Shown piece by piece: positions 11,088 to 27,000 of a DNA stretch of 64,000 nt (positions are counted from its first letter, which is position 1; the number at the start of each line of letters is the position of its first letter). Position numbers and translations under genes: made by a program. The DNA comes from Pomphorhynchus laevis (Eukaryota > Acanthocephala > Palaeacanthocephala > Echinorhynchida > Pomphorhynchidae). The DNA lies in contig WNNJ02003526.1 in NCBI GenBank assembly GCA_012934845.2, positions 248,001 through 312,000 on the forward strand, in the 5' to 3' direction. The notes beneath the pieces were generated by a model. It had not been told where the DNA came from and did not search any database. It worked only from the letters and a program-made list of their open reading frames with translations.

Positions 11088-14000
11088 GTAAGATAGCATG
11101 AAACATGTTTTTATAATTAATCAGGTTATATTGACATTTATATTACAATCGTGCAAAATATCTAATTATAAATTGCTCTGCGTTTGTTGGCTGTATTGAC
11201 GCCAGCTGACTGATAAGGTCGACGAATACCTTCTCGATTTCCGGGTGACGTACTAGATATTCATTTATTCGTTGATTATAAATGCCTGATGCATTATTTG
11301 TTGCCATTGTCTGTATGTATTTGCTCGATAATTAAACAGAATTTTTGTTATTTTGTATGAAATGGCGCTTTAATAGTTTTAAAAAAATATTTTATTATTT
11401 GCTATAGGACAACGACAATCAGCTGAAGGAAAATATGAATCCAATAGGATACTGCTCGAGGATAAAAGATATATCTGAGGTATTATTTATGTTTTTAATT
11501 ATTATCTAAATTATCGACAAAATTTATTTATTATTGAGTAAACCTTAATTTAGTTTTTAAAGTTTAGAGGAATAGGCGTTGAAACCTGATAGCATAGCAA
11601 TTTCTCCTAATGACCTTATTCGAATACTTTTTTGTTTTTTATTAGTCCATTCATAAAGATTGACTTTAATTTCTAATTTCAATTTTAAATTTAAACTTGA
11701 TATAATAATAAATTCTATAAATTATAATTATTTATTATTTATCTTTATTTTGATTTAAAAAATACGTAAACTCAGTTATTTACTATCATTATTCCAGAAT
11801 GGAGTACGCATTAACGTTATAACGGCGGGTTGGCGACGACGACGTTCTAGCGTAAGTACTGCACTTACAAAAGCCATTCGTTATCACATCAAAAAAAGGC
11901 ATAATAGCTCCTTTACCACCGAGGACTAAGCCACATTACTATTCTTAAGTCTTTCTTTAGTCCCAAGAAGGACTCGTACATGTGGCTGATATATAACTGG
12001 TGGATATGGAGTGGATGTTATAATCCAATTTTTCTATATTCCCTTCATATATCAAGTCCTGAATAAAGAACACTTACTGTGCAAAGGGTGGTACGTAAAA
12101 GTTGATTTTAAGGTGATGTCTTACCAAATACCCTTATACCCGTCGACTGGATAAAAACAGCATTTGAATACAATGGTATTTACTATCATTATAAGGTTGT
12201 CTCTTTCGGCATACCTTGGTGACCATTTTATGCACAAATTGTTTAAATGTCATAATTCATTTTGCTCGTAAACAAGGGGAAGAAGCTTGGACTCATATTG
12301 ACGATATGATCATATCGCATTGTTATAAAGCAACACTCGCTTTGGCAGTATGCAAGCTTCTTAAGCTCTTTAAAATGGAGAAACCCTCTCTCTATTAATC
12401 AAGAAAAGTGCATACTATGACCACGCAGAAATATTACGTTTCTGCATGGTCACTGGTCTAAATTGGGGGTTCGGGTTACTACAAATGCGTTATCTCGTTT
12501 TTCCGAGGCAGTAGTCTTTCTTAGGATTATGAAATCTCCGATCACTATTCGCCACGAGATGAATTTGTAAGGACTGATAAGCTATTATCTACCTTTCTAT
12601 TTCTTCGCACAAGCTCTTGTACCATAATGACCCTTGGCACTCCTGGTTTCTTGAGTGGCTAATTGATAAAAGCACACGACTCTTCCTAGCTCAGCGCAAA
12701 CATCCCACGGAAATCTATTCGTGGACTCTGCACAATCCCAGATTGTGATAGTTGGTCCGGAAGGGTAGTCACACATGAACTACCATATGACATTCCCATT
12801 TTTTAGGCAGAATTATTTGCCATTTGGTTAATATTATAATCTAAACAATAAATTTCTTGCTACGAAAGCATAAATATTTGTTTTAACGCTTTCATTAAAT
12901 TTATCGATTAAATACAATGGCTTTTTGAAATATTTACTGAATAACAAAATTACAAAGTTAAGATTGTCAACACTGCACATGTTTGTGAGAACTCTGCCCA
13001 CACAGAGAAAACACAAGCGGGAATGTGAAGAAATCGAAATAAAATGATGATAATGTTTTTTTTAAAAATCATTTGTTTGTTAAATAAAGATAAATAAGAA
13101 TAAATATCAATATTATATCAAACGAAGATAGTCAGTCTGGATGGACAATTCAATTGACTATCCAAATATTCAATTGTCTATTTGGACAATTAATGACAGT
13201 CCAGCTTAAAGAAATTAAAATTATTTCCAATATTTCGCCAACTATTTGATGGGGTCTTAAGGACTATTGTATCTTTTTATCTCTCAAATTGTTGTCTTTT
13301 TGAAAAAGAAAGACTTTGAAGATTTTTTATATATAATTATATATTCAGCTTGTTTTAGTTTATGAATTGGTGGCGAGCAATAGGTAAAAAAATTTTGTCT
13401 TGAAAATTCAGCTTTAAATTATGATATCAGCTGCATAATTTTAAGGATAACAGCTAAATGATAATCGAATATCAACATAACGAAAATTGAGCGTTTGTAT
13501 TTTTATCTACAGGTTTTTTCAACCACATAATTTTGAACTCAAACCTGATATCCGGTGTTTAGTGACATTTTAGTTTTGCGCTTAAACCTGATATCTGGTG
13601 TTTAGTGATATCTGAGTATTTCGCTTAAACCTGGTTTCTAGTGTTTAGTGGTGATATTTAATATAATATTTTTACTAAAAATTTGTGATCTTTTTTTTCT
13701 TTACTTGAGTAGATTTTGTACATTTTTAAACATAAAATATCATCTACATTTGCAAAATGTTGTGCTTGCTGATTCCCGTTAATTTTACTTCTAATTCAAA
13801 CCTAATTTTTATTTTGTGGCTTATTAAAATTCAATTTCGCTTAGTTCAATTAATTTAAAAATCTAAATTGTTGATGTAGAAATTAATTGAGCAATCATTA
13901 TTCCTTATGGATAAATATTTTCTTGGGTGTTTTTATAGCAACCAGCTGTTAGGATATCTAAATATTTAAAAAGTCTAAATAGCTTTTCTGTATTTCATTA

Positions 14001-17000
14001 TAAATAAAATAGTTGTGTTACGTTTTCATTTTTATTTTCTGCATTTAGCATACCCGACATGTACATTTCATTTTTCTATCTTTAAATATAATTATTAAAT
14101 TTTATTATAAACTGTTCATTCTTTTCATAAAGTATCAGTTGCGAAACTATCTTAATATTTTTAATGTTATTTAAATTTTAAATTTAATTCTAATTCCATT
14201 CACAAATTATTAATGACTAATCATTGATACATGATTAGTTATTAATCATTATCTTTATAATCATTATAATTGGATACTTAAGAATTAATATAATAATTAA
14301 TAATATATAATTATTATCTTGATTATTATAAAAAATCAATATTTAATTTCATGTTGAATTGAACTTTAAGCCTTTTTTGGAATTGAAAGTTTCTTAATGA
14401 ATGAAAGTATTTTTCGAAAAAACTTTTTATTATATTTTCATAATAATTTAGTAATATGAATGAATATAGCCTTTTTAAACATAAAGATGCATCTATCTTT
14501 GCTCCAATTAATAAAAACTGTAGAAAGCCAAACTTACAAACAGTTAAAAACTGATAAAATATAATTACAATTAAAAAAAGGATTTATTTTAACGTGGCAA
14601 ATGCGTGCCAGCGCACGCTTACATGACCACAACAAAACAAGACTGTGAATTAGGTGTCGAGAAGGCGTGAACGGAGGAGGTGTTTGAATGTGATAAAGGA
14701 GGGGGCGCTGCGGACGCCGAGAGGGAGTTGATTCCAGGCGAGTGAGGCGGCGACGAGGAAGGATCGGAGACCGTAGTTGTTGGAGTAATTAGGAACGTGG
14801 AGTAAGAGGGTATGACAGGAACGAAGCGATAGCGATGTGGGGCGAGTATCGTCTAAGAAAGGAAGGTTGATGAACGATGGGGAGCCGACAGCGATGAGAC
14901 GAAAGGTAACGAGAAGAAGGCGGAGTTTGATGCGGATGTGGATGGTGGGCCAGGAGAGTTGGGCAAAATATGTGGATGTGTGGTCGAAGCGACGGAGACG
15001 AAAGAGCACTCGAACGGCGGTGTTGATTATTCGTTGTAGGGGTAGGATGATGGATTTTGGAGAATTGCCGAAAATGCTAAGGCAGCATTTAGGGAAAAGA
15101 AGCAATGAAAGAAGAGACATACAAGAATGGAAGTTTATAAGGGGGCGGATACGGCGGATGTCACGGATAATTAAGTTAGACGAGCGGACCTTCTCACGGA
15201 CGAAGGGTTTAAGGGAAAGGTGATCATCGAAATGGAAGCCTAAGAAAGTGAGATTGTGGACTATGGGGATAATCGATGAGGCAAAATATACAGTGGGAGG
15301 AGATATGTTTGGTTTAATGGGGAGGATCCACATTATTTTGGACTTTTCGGGGTTTAGAACGAGATGGAGATTGGAGAGACGTTTGTAGATAGAAGAAATA
15401 CAGTTGGAGGCAGAAATGCCGATATCGTGTATGCGATGTGCGGGTGCATGAGTATAGATTAGAATGTCATCGGCGTATTGTATGACGTTAAAGGAGTAAG
15501 GTTTGATAAATGGAGAGAGATCGCCAAGCAGAAGAGATAAAAGCAGGGGACCTAGTACTGAAGACGGAGTGTTATTCGTGGAAGAATGTCGTTCACTAGG
15601 TAGTCTGACAGCAGATAGTAATACAATGTCGGAATAGTTCGCTTTGAGATTTTGTTTAGCAATATGAATTGATAATTCATAGGTACTAGTCAATACATAA
15701 GAAGGGAATACGTCATTTTACAGTTCATGCCAATAAAGTCACTAGAGTGTATCTTAGAAATCCATATATAGCATATTAATTTATAATTTATATATAAATT
15801 AAAATATTTTTAATCTGAGAGCTTCAGTATTTACTCATGAATGATACATCCCTTAATCTAGCTTCCAACAACTTGAATTCACTCACCTGTTTCGGATTTA
15901 ATAGTCATGCTATTAAATCCTACAAGACATTGAATCCTACAAGACATTAAATCCAACAAGACATGCTATTAAACACTTCAAGACAGCTCTATTCTTAGAC
16001 TGTTTCATTATCTATAGACAATGGTTTTTGCGAATTTGTTCAGTGTCGTGACTTAGACGATTTTGCGTTACTGCTGAATTAGATTTTTTTATATTATGGA
16101 ACATTACACAACGCTGCTTCGGTTGCTTTCGTTTGTAAGCGGGACACGGTACTTTCACTTTCATTCTTAGAATTGGAGGAGTAGGAATGTGGTTTGAATC
16201 GATATCGAATTCTGGAGGTTGGTAGCTAGTAAGCTTTTCACCACTAATGCAGTTCTTGGTTTTATTTAAGTAATTATTGCACTCATGCGTAAATGAATTA
16301 TGTATGGTTCTTGGATGTACACGTGGCGAATTTATAACCGACCCCTTTCTTAAAGTAATGTTTCTGTTAGTAGTACACTTTGCTTAAGCGTGGAAATATG
16401 TATGATGATCGAACATCGTCAACAAAAATAGTGGCGATAAAATTGCTTCAACATTATTCGTAGCCGAGTGACAATCGTTATTAATGTTGGTCTCTGACAG
16501 ATTATTTTCTACAGGACAATTGTTGTTTGATGGTATCATGAACAAATCGTTTTGTTAAATTACCAACGGTATTCTCAAGTTTTATATAACTCTGAATAAC
16601 GATCCATTACTTGCACTAGAATTGGTCCTTTCTCGTTCTCTAGAGAACGTCCCACAGAACAAAGACTAAGGTTTCTCAATATCTTAATATCGAGATTACC
16701 GACAATAGTCCGCCTCGACTGGACTCGCCTCAGGCAGGTTTTTACAGATAACACAAGGTATTTTAATATCTAGCATAACTGAACTTTATGTTGGTATGAA
16801 AATTAAAATTTTAAACCGACAATATAGTCCGTTCTATTTCGACCCCTAATCCTCGACCCAACATAGCAGCCGGATCAAATACATGCTAATGACGTATTGA
16901 TCTGAAGAAATTTGACTATCTAGTATTGTTTCTAATACAAAGAATATTATTTATTATCAATTCATAAAAATTTTCCGCTAATGATTTTAAATTTATTTTT

Positions 17001-20000
17001 ATATTATTGTGTTGATTTATATATTTTACTATTTTCTGTTTGATGGTATTTTTATAGTAACCTAGTTTAAAATATACATCTATTAAATTACTTAAATGAT
17101 TTTGAAGACAATATCGTTACAAATTGTTGCAATTCTTAAAATTTCATTATTTAATGTATTATATTTAATATTATATAGTATGCATAAATGCTCATGCAAA
17201 AATATGTTTGTAAATTTAAATATGTCATCTTTACGATATAAATTAAAGGTAGTTTTAATTGATGTAAATTTAATGTTTATATCTAGATATATATTTATAT
17301 ATAATTCATATATTTATATAATTTAGATTTATTTTTTTACACAATTATGAACAAATTCATATTCTAGAAAGCTTAAAAATAAGTCAGCTATAATTGGGCA
17401 CTATTATCACTCATTGGAACACATTTTACTTGTCAAAATATAGATGTCTCTATTTTTAAATAATTTTGATTTATCAAAATATTTAAGAACTATAAATTCA
17501 ATTTTATCCAAATATTTATATTTACTTGATGGTTTAATTTTTGTTAGATAGGCGTTATACTCATTATAACATATATATGTACATATTTTTCCGAATATAA
17601 GATTAATTAATTTTACTAACGCTTCTTTAATATCTACTAAATCTAGATTTGTATAAAGAGTACTAAAATCGTATGTATTTATATTTTGAAAATTTATTCC
17701 TTTTGTCTGTTCTAAAAATTCTTTTGTAGAATTAATACTGAAATAGTGTTTTATACCAGTATTAATTTCGATTACCTTGCAATATTTTTTAAAGTGTGCT
17801 TTAATTACTTTAAGTATTTTATTCATATAGACAGAAAGTGGTTTTAATGTACATTTAAACGCACTACATATGAACCTAGGTTTTATTGGATTTTTATGTA
17901 ATTTTGGATGCCAATATAATACAGGTATAGTTTTATTATCTGATTCAAACTTTCCTTTTTATCCATTATTTATATAAACAGACAGTGATTTTAAATAGTA
18001 TGAGCTATTTTCATAGGCTCTAAAAGTTCTTTATACATATCTTCATATCTTTATTGATTTGATCTTTCCATTTTTGTTATTTTTATTTTCTCTTTAATTT
18101 TATCTCTTATATATGTTTTCCAATAGTGATTTTTATGTAAAACCCTTAGCTACATATGAACCTAGGTTTTATTGGATTTTTATGTAATTTTGTATTCCAA
18201 TATCGGTATAGTTTTATTATCTAATTCAACCTTTATACCCTTTTTATCCATTATAGAACAGTGACTTGTAATAATTGTTTCTAAACTAAAGCCACTATAT
18301 ATTGTGTTTACATTTAAATCATTATAATTAACTTCTTTCATCAGTATATCATAATAAAGCTTTTTTCATATGAAGACAAAGTCATTACTAGCATTATCAA
18401 TAGAAATTTAGAAATTTCTGTGTACATATCTTTATTAATTTGATCTTTCCTTTTATAATTATTTGTTATTTTCATTTTCTCTCTAATTTTATATAAGTTT
18501 ACCAAATGTTTATCTCTGATGTATTTAAGCTTTCACTATTAATCAGCTTACTAAAGTAAGCATTTAGGTCATTATATAACGAATTGTAAAATTAATTTTA
18601 ATTGTTTTTGTTTTTTGAAACCCTTTTGATAGTATTTTCCTTAATTCGTTGTTTTTAATTAATTCTAAAAATATTGAAATAAATAAATAAATAAATTTAT
18701 TTATTTTATCAAAATTTAGACTTTTGCAATTTCATGCGGTTTTTATAATGATTCTATTTAGGAATATATTTACTTAAATCTGACCCTATTATTACTTGAC
18801 TTTTAGAATTATTTAAAAGTCTACATATATTTATGTTATCTATACGTTTATTAATGAATTTTATGGTCAGTGTATATTTTTTATTGTTATCATAAACATT
18901 TATTGTGCAATTATAACTGTTTATTATACAACTCAACCTATCATATTCGTTAATTAATCTTTGATTTATTAAACAAATGATATCTTTAGAAAAACTTTTT
19001 ATATTTACATAAAGATCTTTTAGCTTATTATCCCTTAAAAGTTGTTTAAATATTTCTAATTGTTCATTTATATACATATCTTTTTTAATATTTTTAACTC
19101 TATTTTTCTTATCCCTTTTATCGCCATTACTTCTTGGCTTGTACCACGTCATTCAATCCTTATGGGTACATGGAATTAAGCGTTTTAATCCAAAAATCAT
19201 ATCTTTCTAATCTCTTTTGATTTAATATTAATCCTTTTTCTTCAATAATATGTTCTAAAATAAATAATTTACAGTATCCTATGCCATGTCCTATTAATTC
19301 TATATACTTATGAAATATAGTTTGACTATTATGCTGTATATTATATATGTGTTGCCTAAACCTAGTTTTTAACATTTGATATGTTTTTCCAATATATTGC
19401 AATCCACACGTACATTGTTTTAGATACACTACACCTGCGGTATTGCTGTTACAATTATTATTAATATTTAATAAAAAAACATTTGTTTGTCGTAGTACTT
19501 ACAATATTATTATTATAACATCACAAACTTTACAATTTTTTCTGCTAATTTAAAAGATCTGAATTTAAAATCATTAGTACGTATTTTTTCAGTCTGGTTG
19601 TGTTATATTTGTTGTATGTTATGTTATATATTGAAAATAAAAGACGTTCCATTGGAAGGTAATAGTAGCCCAATTAAAGCTGACTCATTCTTTATATAAT
19701 ATAAATTTGCACAAGAATTTGTAAAAATAAATCTAAGCCGCCTCTACACCCTAATTGATCCAGAAAATATGATTTGAATACAATAATACCAACGATAAAT
19801 ATGAATGAGTATAATATTGTTCAAAGATTCTTTCGCTTCCGACAAAATTCGCAAGCCACTAAGCAGACCAAGACGAACAACCAATTTATATTTAACACTT
19901 TTTAATTCCCCAATTATTATAATTGGGGAATTATATTATCTTACACTTTATTTTAAAAAATAACTTATTAGCCTTTTGCTGATTTTTTCGTATTTTTGTG

Positions 20001-23000
20001 AGGCATATATGGTACATTATATGAAAATAATAAATTTATCCTAACTTGGTGTACTTGGAATTTTTTGATGAATTAAAAATATTCTTTTAATTCTTGATCT
20101 ATAATTATTTTTAATCTAAACATGTCTTAATTGAATAAATTGACCTTTTGTAAATACTACATTTCTGGCGAATAAAGTGATTTATTTTAAGTAATTTTAC
20201 CTGCACAATGATTTATTAAATGAGGTTCGATGGGAGTTAAGTGATTTTGGTGGAGAATAACGTAAAATTCAGGAAGCCTTTTTTTAAGCTAAAAAGTCAT
20301 GAATTGTTGCTTAATAATAAACCCGATATTGATTTAATAGCAAATATTTTGTAATTTATAGTTTATTCTTTATTAAAAATTATTTACTGTTTTTAATCAA
20401 TCCTACAATGTTGTTTTAAATTTTTTGTTTGTCATTGTTATTGTTTTTGTGCTTTTTGCTCATTTTATTGTTTATTGTGAATTTCAGTTTGAAAAAAAAG
20501 GCACAACTAGAAGCATAAAAAATATGCTGTTAACAAGAAACAGAGTTCGGAGATCATTTAATAATGATCATAAAATAACATTCGATGGAATAAAGTGATT
20601 TCTGTGGACAATAATGTTTTAGAACGAGACATACAAGAAACATTTTTATGTATTTTCTATTGTTGTTCATTTAAATGTTTGTTGTTTGATCTTTCAGTTT
20701 AATGTTTTGATGAAAAGAGAGGCACAACTAATCGTTTGAACTTCTGCGATATGATAATCATAACTAGCATTTTTTAAAATGTTATATAATTCTATCCTAA
20801 TGATAGCAGTTAGCTATCGGAAATTCCATTTAAATAAAAATTATATTCACTCTCCTTTGAGTGAACAACAAATTTATAAAAGGCATCGTCGTTTTAATGA
20901 CATAACGTGATTACCTTTTGTTTAAATCTTAGTATGTGAAATTACTTTAAGTGTTATCAATTTTGAATAACGTGATCAATTTTGCCTGAATTAACAGTTG
21001 CAGTTTACAAGTTTTATATCCATTTATTTTAAGTATCAATGTAATAACGATTTGTTTTGAAGATGCCAATCTTTCATCGGTGATTTGGTTATCTTTCAAA
21101 GAGAGTTTCTTTTTTCGTCAAACATTGATCGATTATCCGATTTCTATAAGAGCGAAATCTTTAGTTTCCTTCTAATTTGTTGTATAAGCAACATAACGTT
21201 AATGATAGATGAGAGTGACGGCTTATCGAAAATTTACAATTTGATATGATGTGAACGTTTTTGTTTTGTTATTTCGGGTATTTTCATATATAATTTTTTG
21301 TAAATGATATATTATTTTCTAATTGATATTCTTTTTTGAATAAACTTGTATAAAATGAGCTAAGTAAAAGAATATGCTTGAAGCTATCAGATTGTTCTGC
21401 TCGGATTAAATTGACCTCTAAACTATTTATTTACGACGTATACGGTACATCTTCGCTGTTTGCCAAGAATCATCTTGAACAATTTAGAAAATATCGTCTT
21501 TCAATAATTGTCGTCAATATATATTAATAAATATTATTTTTAATTTTAGAAATTCATCATAAATAAAGCAATCTGCAATCAATTATCATACACTAAATGT
21601 GTTAACACATAGTTTGAATGTTGGATTATTATCATGCCTTCAATTTTCAAATGTGTCGCAGCGATTTGTGATTCATGACCACATTCATATTTAAAAATTA
21701 GGGTTTATACTTCATTGCAGATGAAGATTTATTTTGGCATGTAAATCATTCGCGAAATAAGCTTTCACCCTTACCGATGATTTTGAAATTAATATGTTTG
21801 ATCATTATGGCGTTGGGATATAGCGACAGGTTGTTTGATTTCGTTTAAATTTTGTATTTATAAAGTACTACTGATAAAAGCATAAATCCCAAACATCGAG
21901 CTATCGGCAAAACATGGCTCGTGAAAATTTGTCTATCGTAGCCATTTGCTGATAAGCTTTAAGCTTTAGCTACTAGTCTTATGTTCGTTTACTATTGTCT
22001 GCACTATCTTAGAGAATTATTTTATATTTAGTAACGGCAAAGGAATAAAATCAGTTATCAACACATATGACAATATCTATACAGATGCTTTATCCAATAC
22101 AGATGTTCATAATACGTGCTGATAAAACAGCTTGATGGTATCTTGATCAGATATTTGGATAATGTTATCATTTCCTAGCCGGAATACTTTATTTCCCAAC
22201 AAATTGTTCTCTATCTAAATTTAAGGTCGTGCATTAGAATAATACTAAAATGTGGTTTTCATGTTTGTGTCTTAACATACGATGTCAACTTTCCTCCTTT
22301 AACCTTATTTATACCAAATTTAAACACCTAGAGATCTGCAAATCCTTGCACGCGCGTCCAAATGATGTTTATCAAAATTTATTCCTAAAATATATATCTT
22401 GGGAGGCTTTTCGATAATAATATTTTAATCATAATTTTCCAAAGATATTGAAATTTTGCAGTCAGATAAATCTCTTCCCTTGACCCGAAGGGAATTTGCA
22501 TTAGTGCACAAAGTATTGAATTATTTTTAAATTTAAGAATGTATTTATACCTACCTGATTATCGAACGATGTAGCCAAGTAAAAATGTCCTCCAACAATA
22601 TAAGTTATTTGAAATTGCCATCAATTCCATATTTAACCAGGTCGCATGAGGTTTGTACATTATTTTATAATTTTTATAATACAGTTTTGTGAAATTTTGA
22701 TACTTTAATATTTTTACTCCTTAACGAATTTTATTGAAGTAATTGCAAATTTTTCAAAACAACTCTATAATTCAAATTAGCATAATTAAGATGTGCTTTG
22801 AATGAACACAATAATTTCATTTAAATTACGAATATGACCTTTCTATTTTAAAAAATAGAAAGTAAGTTTACGCAATCTAAATTGAGTAAAAATAGATTTT
22901 TACATAATTGTTTAATCATACCTTAAGATTAGATTTATAAAAGTATTAATTTTAATACAAATATATTAATATATATTATAAATATATTTATTTTATAAAT

Positions 23001-24050
23001 GAATATATTTATTTATTTAAATATATTTATTTTATTTATATTCTATTTAGTTTCACTCGTTGTTCTCTACTACAGATAGTAGTATAGAACTTCGAGTAGT
23101 AGTAGATCATATTACTTCACAATACATTTTCCATATATAAAAAAGCTGCTTCCAAAATTTTAGAAAATTATACTAATCAGAGATTGTATAAGTTAAAGTC
23201 CTTTTTGATACTTGATTGTTATTCATATAACAAGTGACTTACAGAAACCAAAATCTGTCAAGACAGGACCCCTAATTAAACATTTAATAAATTGAAATTT
23301 TTAAATATCAATTCAACAAATATTGCGTATCCTTACGTGAAATGTCACATAGAAGTCATTGTCTGACTATATTGAATTGTCTGACTTTATTGAATTGATA
23401 TTTTCAAAACTCAATTTACAAACAATTAAAATACACACAATGTGTATAAACCACATCAAGTGCTAAAATTAATGACAGCCACTTATGGTTTATGTGAAGA
23501 CAAAGTGTGCAGGTTTTGATTTAATAAAGAATGTAGGTTTACGCAATCTAAATTGAGTAAAAATAGATTTTTACATAATTGTTTAATCATACCTTAAGAT
23601 TATATTTATAAAAGTATTAATTTATATTAACATTATACAAATATTTTAAAATGTAAATATTAGCATTTCATTATATTTTATTTAGTTTCACTCGTTGTTC
23701 ATACTTACGATAAAATCAAGTAAAAATAGATACTATTACGATATTATTCATACTTAGTTCATACTTACGATATTATTACGATACTACAGAGAGTAGTTCT
23801 GTTTTTCGAGCTTTAAACACTGTTTAAGCATGTGTTAAGGTTCTTATGGATGATTATTGAAGTCACGTACTGATGAGCTCTGTTAGAGCGAAACGCGTCT
23901 ACCTTTGTTGAAGTGTGTCGTCACACATAGGATGACTCGGTATATGTAGCGACTTTGAATATTGCGAGAATAATTCGGTTCTATTTCTTGGTCTAATGAG
24001 GATATATAGAATGCTGCCTGGTGTTTATGCCTCTTCATGAGGAAAACATA

Positions 24051-24092
<42 letters not shown>

Positions 24093-27000
24093 GATAATAA
24101 TAGTATAATATCTAAAAATTATCTATATAATTAGATAATAATTATTATCTAATTATTAAATTTTGATTTATTTATTATTCATGATTTTTTTTATTTATTT
24201 ATTTGTTTTTTTATTTTATATGTATAGTCAGTTAGCTGATTTGATTCTTATTGTAGTGACTAGTTTTTTCTCGTCTATTTTTTATATATACGATTTTGTG
24301 GACTTTAAGAGGTTTGTCCTTAAGTACCAAACTCATATAAAAGACTCATATATCTCTTTAAGAACAGAAGTAACTTCGTGATGTTCTTATCTCATTGTTT
24401 TTTATAAATAACGAAACATGTTTTTATAATCAACTCAAATAATTATTGGAGCTGGATCAAATAAAAGAGGAAAATTTTATTTGATACTTTACTATCCTCT
24501 GTTAGCACCTTCAGAAAATTCCAATTGCAATTAAATTGTAATCTTCTGAAGATGCTAACAGAGATTAGCGAAATATCAAATAAAATGTTCCTCTTTTCTT
24601 TGATCCAGCTTCAATAATTCTTTATCAATAATGGATCAGTATCAACTATGTAAAATCAACTCAAATTACTAATGTAATATCTTTGTGATGTTATTAATCA
24701 GTAAATCATTTAATTTCAATTGTAATTAATTTATAAAGAATTATTGGAGCTGAATCCAAAGTGTGGGACACGTTTATTTAATATTTCGCTAACATTTGCT
24801 AGCATCTTCAGAAAATTACAATTAGGTAATTTTTTGAAGTTTTTTTGTAGTTTGTAAATTGTGCAGTTCTCTCAGGGATGGTAGTGTTGAATGATGTAAA
24901 CTAATATGCGGATCTACAAGCTAACCGGACAAATGAGCAGGATCAAGCTGATGAATATAGTGTAGAGTGATGAAGGAACTGGTTGCATGGAATCATGGAT
25001 AACCAAGTTCGAATTAGTTATCAAGGTACAATCGTTTGATGAACAGGAGCAAACACTGTTGCCGGTGCTGTTCGAAGGAAGTGCATTAGCTGTTTATCGA
25101 ACTTAGCCACGACGCCAAAAAGAGTGCAAAGGAAATTAAACAGTGCATAAGGAACGTTTTTGGTCTTAACCCGTTCAGTGCATTTGAACTGATGATACGA
25201 AAAGATGATCAGGATAAGCAATCGATGTATTCGATGCAGAAGTCAGTTGTGTCGTGAAGCTGGTGTTGATAATGACGTTTTACTGAAGCGATTATTCGTA
25301 ACGTCATTACCAAATCATATCTCAAAGGATATACAGTTACTGCCTGATGTCGAAAATTTGACGGTCGAGAATATAGTTAGTTGTATCCGAGCTCTGATAG
25401 CAAATGACCATGATTTCCAAGTGGGTACGTGCGCACTAGTAGACAGTCGTGAACGAAACGCAATACGCGGATCTATCAGAGCAGGCAGTTTTCTGGATAG
25501 TAATTATCCCGCCTTACCTTCATAAATCGTTGTTCATTTGACTCCCTTCTTCTCAATGTACCGTCATTTTTCTCAAACTATGATGCCGTTCCATTTTTGT
25601 TGCCACTCCTCTTCTCTTGAATAAACTGCCTTCTGCCATCCGCTCTCCTTTCCATCCTTCAAATACATACTTCCCTCTTTTATGTCTCTTAATAATTGAT
25701 CAATTATTCATACTTTTAAACTTTCCCACACATCAACATCAACCAATTGGTATTGATTATTTCTCGTTCTTTGTTTTAATTTTTGTTTTAAAACTGTATA
25801 TTTGTAAGTTAGTGAACTTGTAAGTTGATGCTTATACAAAGTAGCCACTTTAGTAAACCTGTACTTGTAAATAGTTGATAATGATCCTTTATTGATAAAG
25901 AATTATTGGAGCTGGATCAAAGAGAGGAAAATTTTATTTGATATTTCGCTAACCTTTGTTATCATCTTCAGAAAATTCTATTTTAAATTCAATTTTCTGA
26001 TAATGCTAACAGAGGTTAGCGAAATATCAAATTAAATTTTCATCCTTTCTTTAATACAGCTCAATTATATTTTTTATCAATAAGGGATCATTATAAACTA
26101 TTTCAAATCAACACAAATAACTAATGTAGTATCTTTTTGTGGTGTTATTAATCAGTAAACCATTTAATTTCAATTATAATTTATTTATAAAGAATTATTG
26201 GAGCTGAATCCAAAGTGTGGGACACGTTTATTCACACGCAATTTATTTATTTTACCCATTTACGAATATAATAACTTTGAGAACTATGCGTTTTCGTTGT
26301 TCAATTTAGCAAGAAAAGAATAAAATCATTCAACAATATCACAACCACATTCTAAATTAAATTAGATTATGGATTAATTTAAATAAGACTGATGATGTTA
26401 TCTGATTTTGAATAAAAATTTTAGTGTAATATAAATATTAATTAATTTAATTTAAGCATAAATAAAAGTTTTATTGATAACATTTAATTTTAAAAATCTT
26501 ATTATAAAAATATCGTGATAATACTATAAAAAACTTATGATTTATTAGTAAAAACAGCTTTGCAAATTTTAACTATTTTATAACGCAATTTATGAATGAA
26601 ATCTGTGATTATCAGATGGAACTGCTATGTTATCAGGTTTCGGCTCCTATTTAAAAATATTAGCAAATGTAAGAAGCCAGTGTTATTTATCTAAGAAAAA
26701 TCTTTTAATTAATATTTTAATTGAAACTTTTTCATGAAATTTGTAAGTCAAACATTGCCATCTGTTATGTATTTAGATTTCCATTTATTAAATAACAGAT
26801 TTGAGGTCATAAGTAGGACCACTACCAGTTAATTGTTTTGAACATTGACTGTTAACGTTTTTGAACTTCTAACTGTTATCAGATTAACTTCTTTTAAGTT
26901 TTCAACTCAGGATTGATGCATATATAAAAGTAAACATTTGTCTTAAGGTGATTTAGCTTAGACACATTGTTGTGCACTGTTTTCAACGTATATTTAATTA

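Noticed and set aside
14837-15223. Arg-rich 128-codon plus-strand frame
   Set aside because: It is the antisense shadow of the LINE reverse transcriptase on the minus strand.
24163-24381. 72-codon hydrophobic frame after the TA repeat
   Set aside because: It is low-complexity Phe/Ile/Tyr sequence as expected from T-rich DNA, with no conserved pattern.
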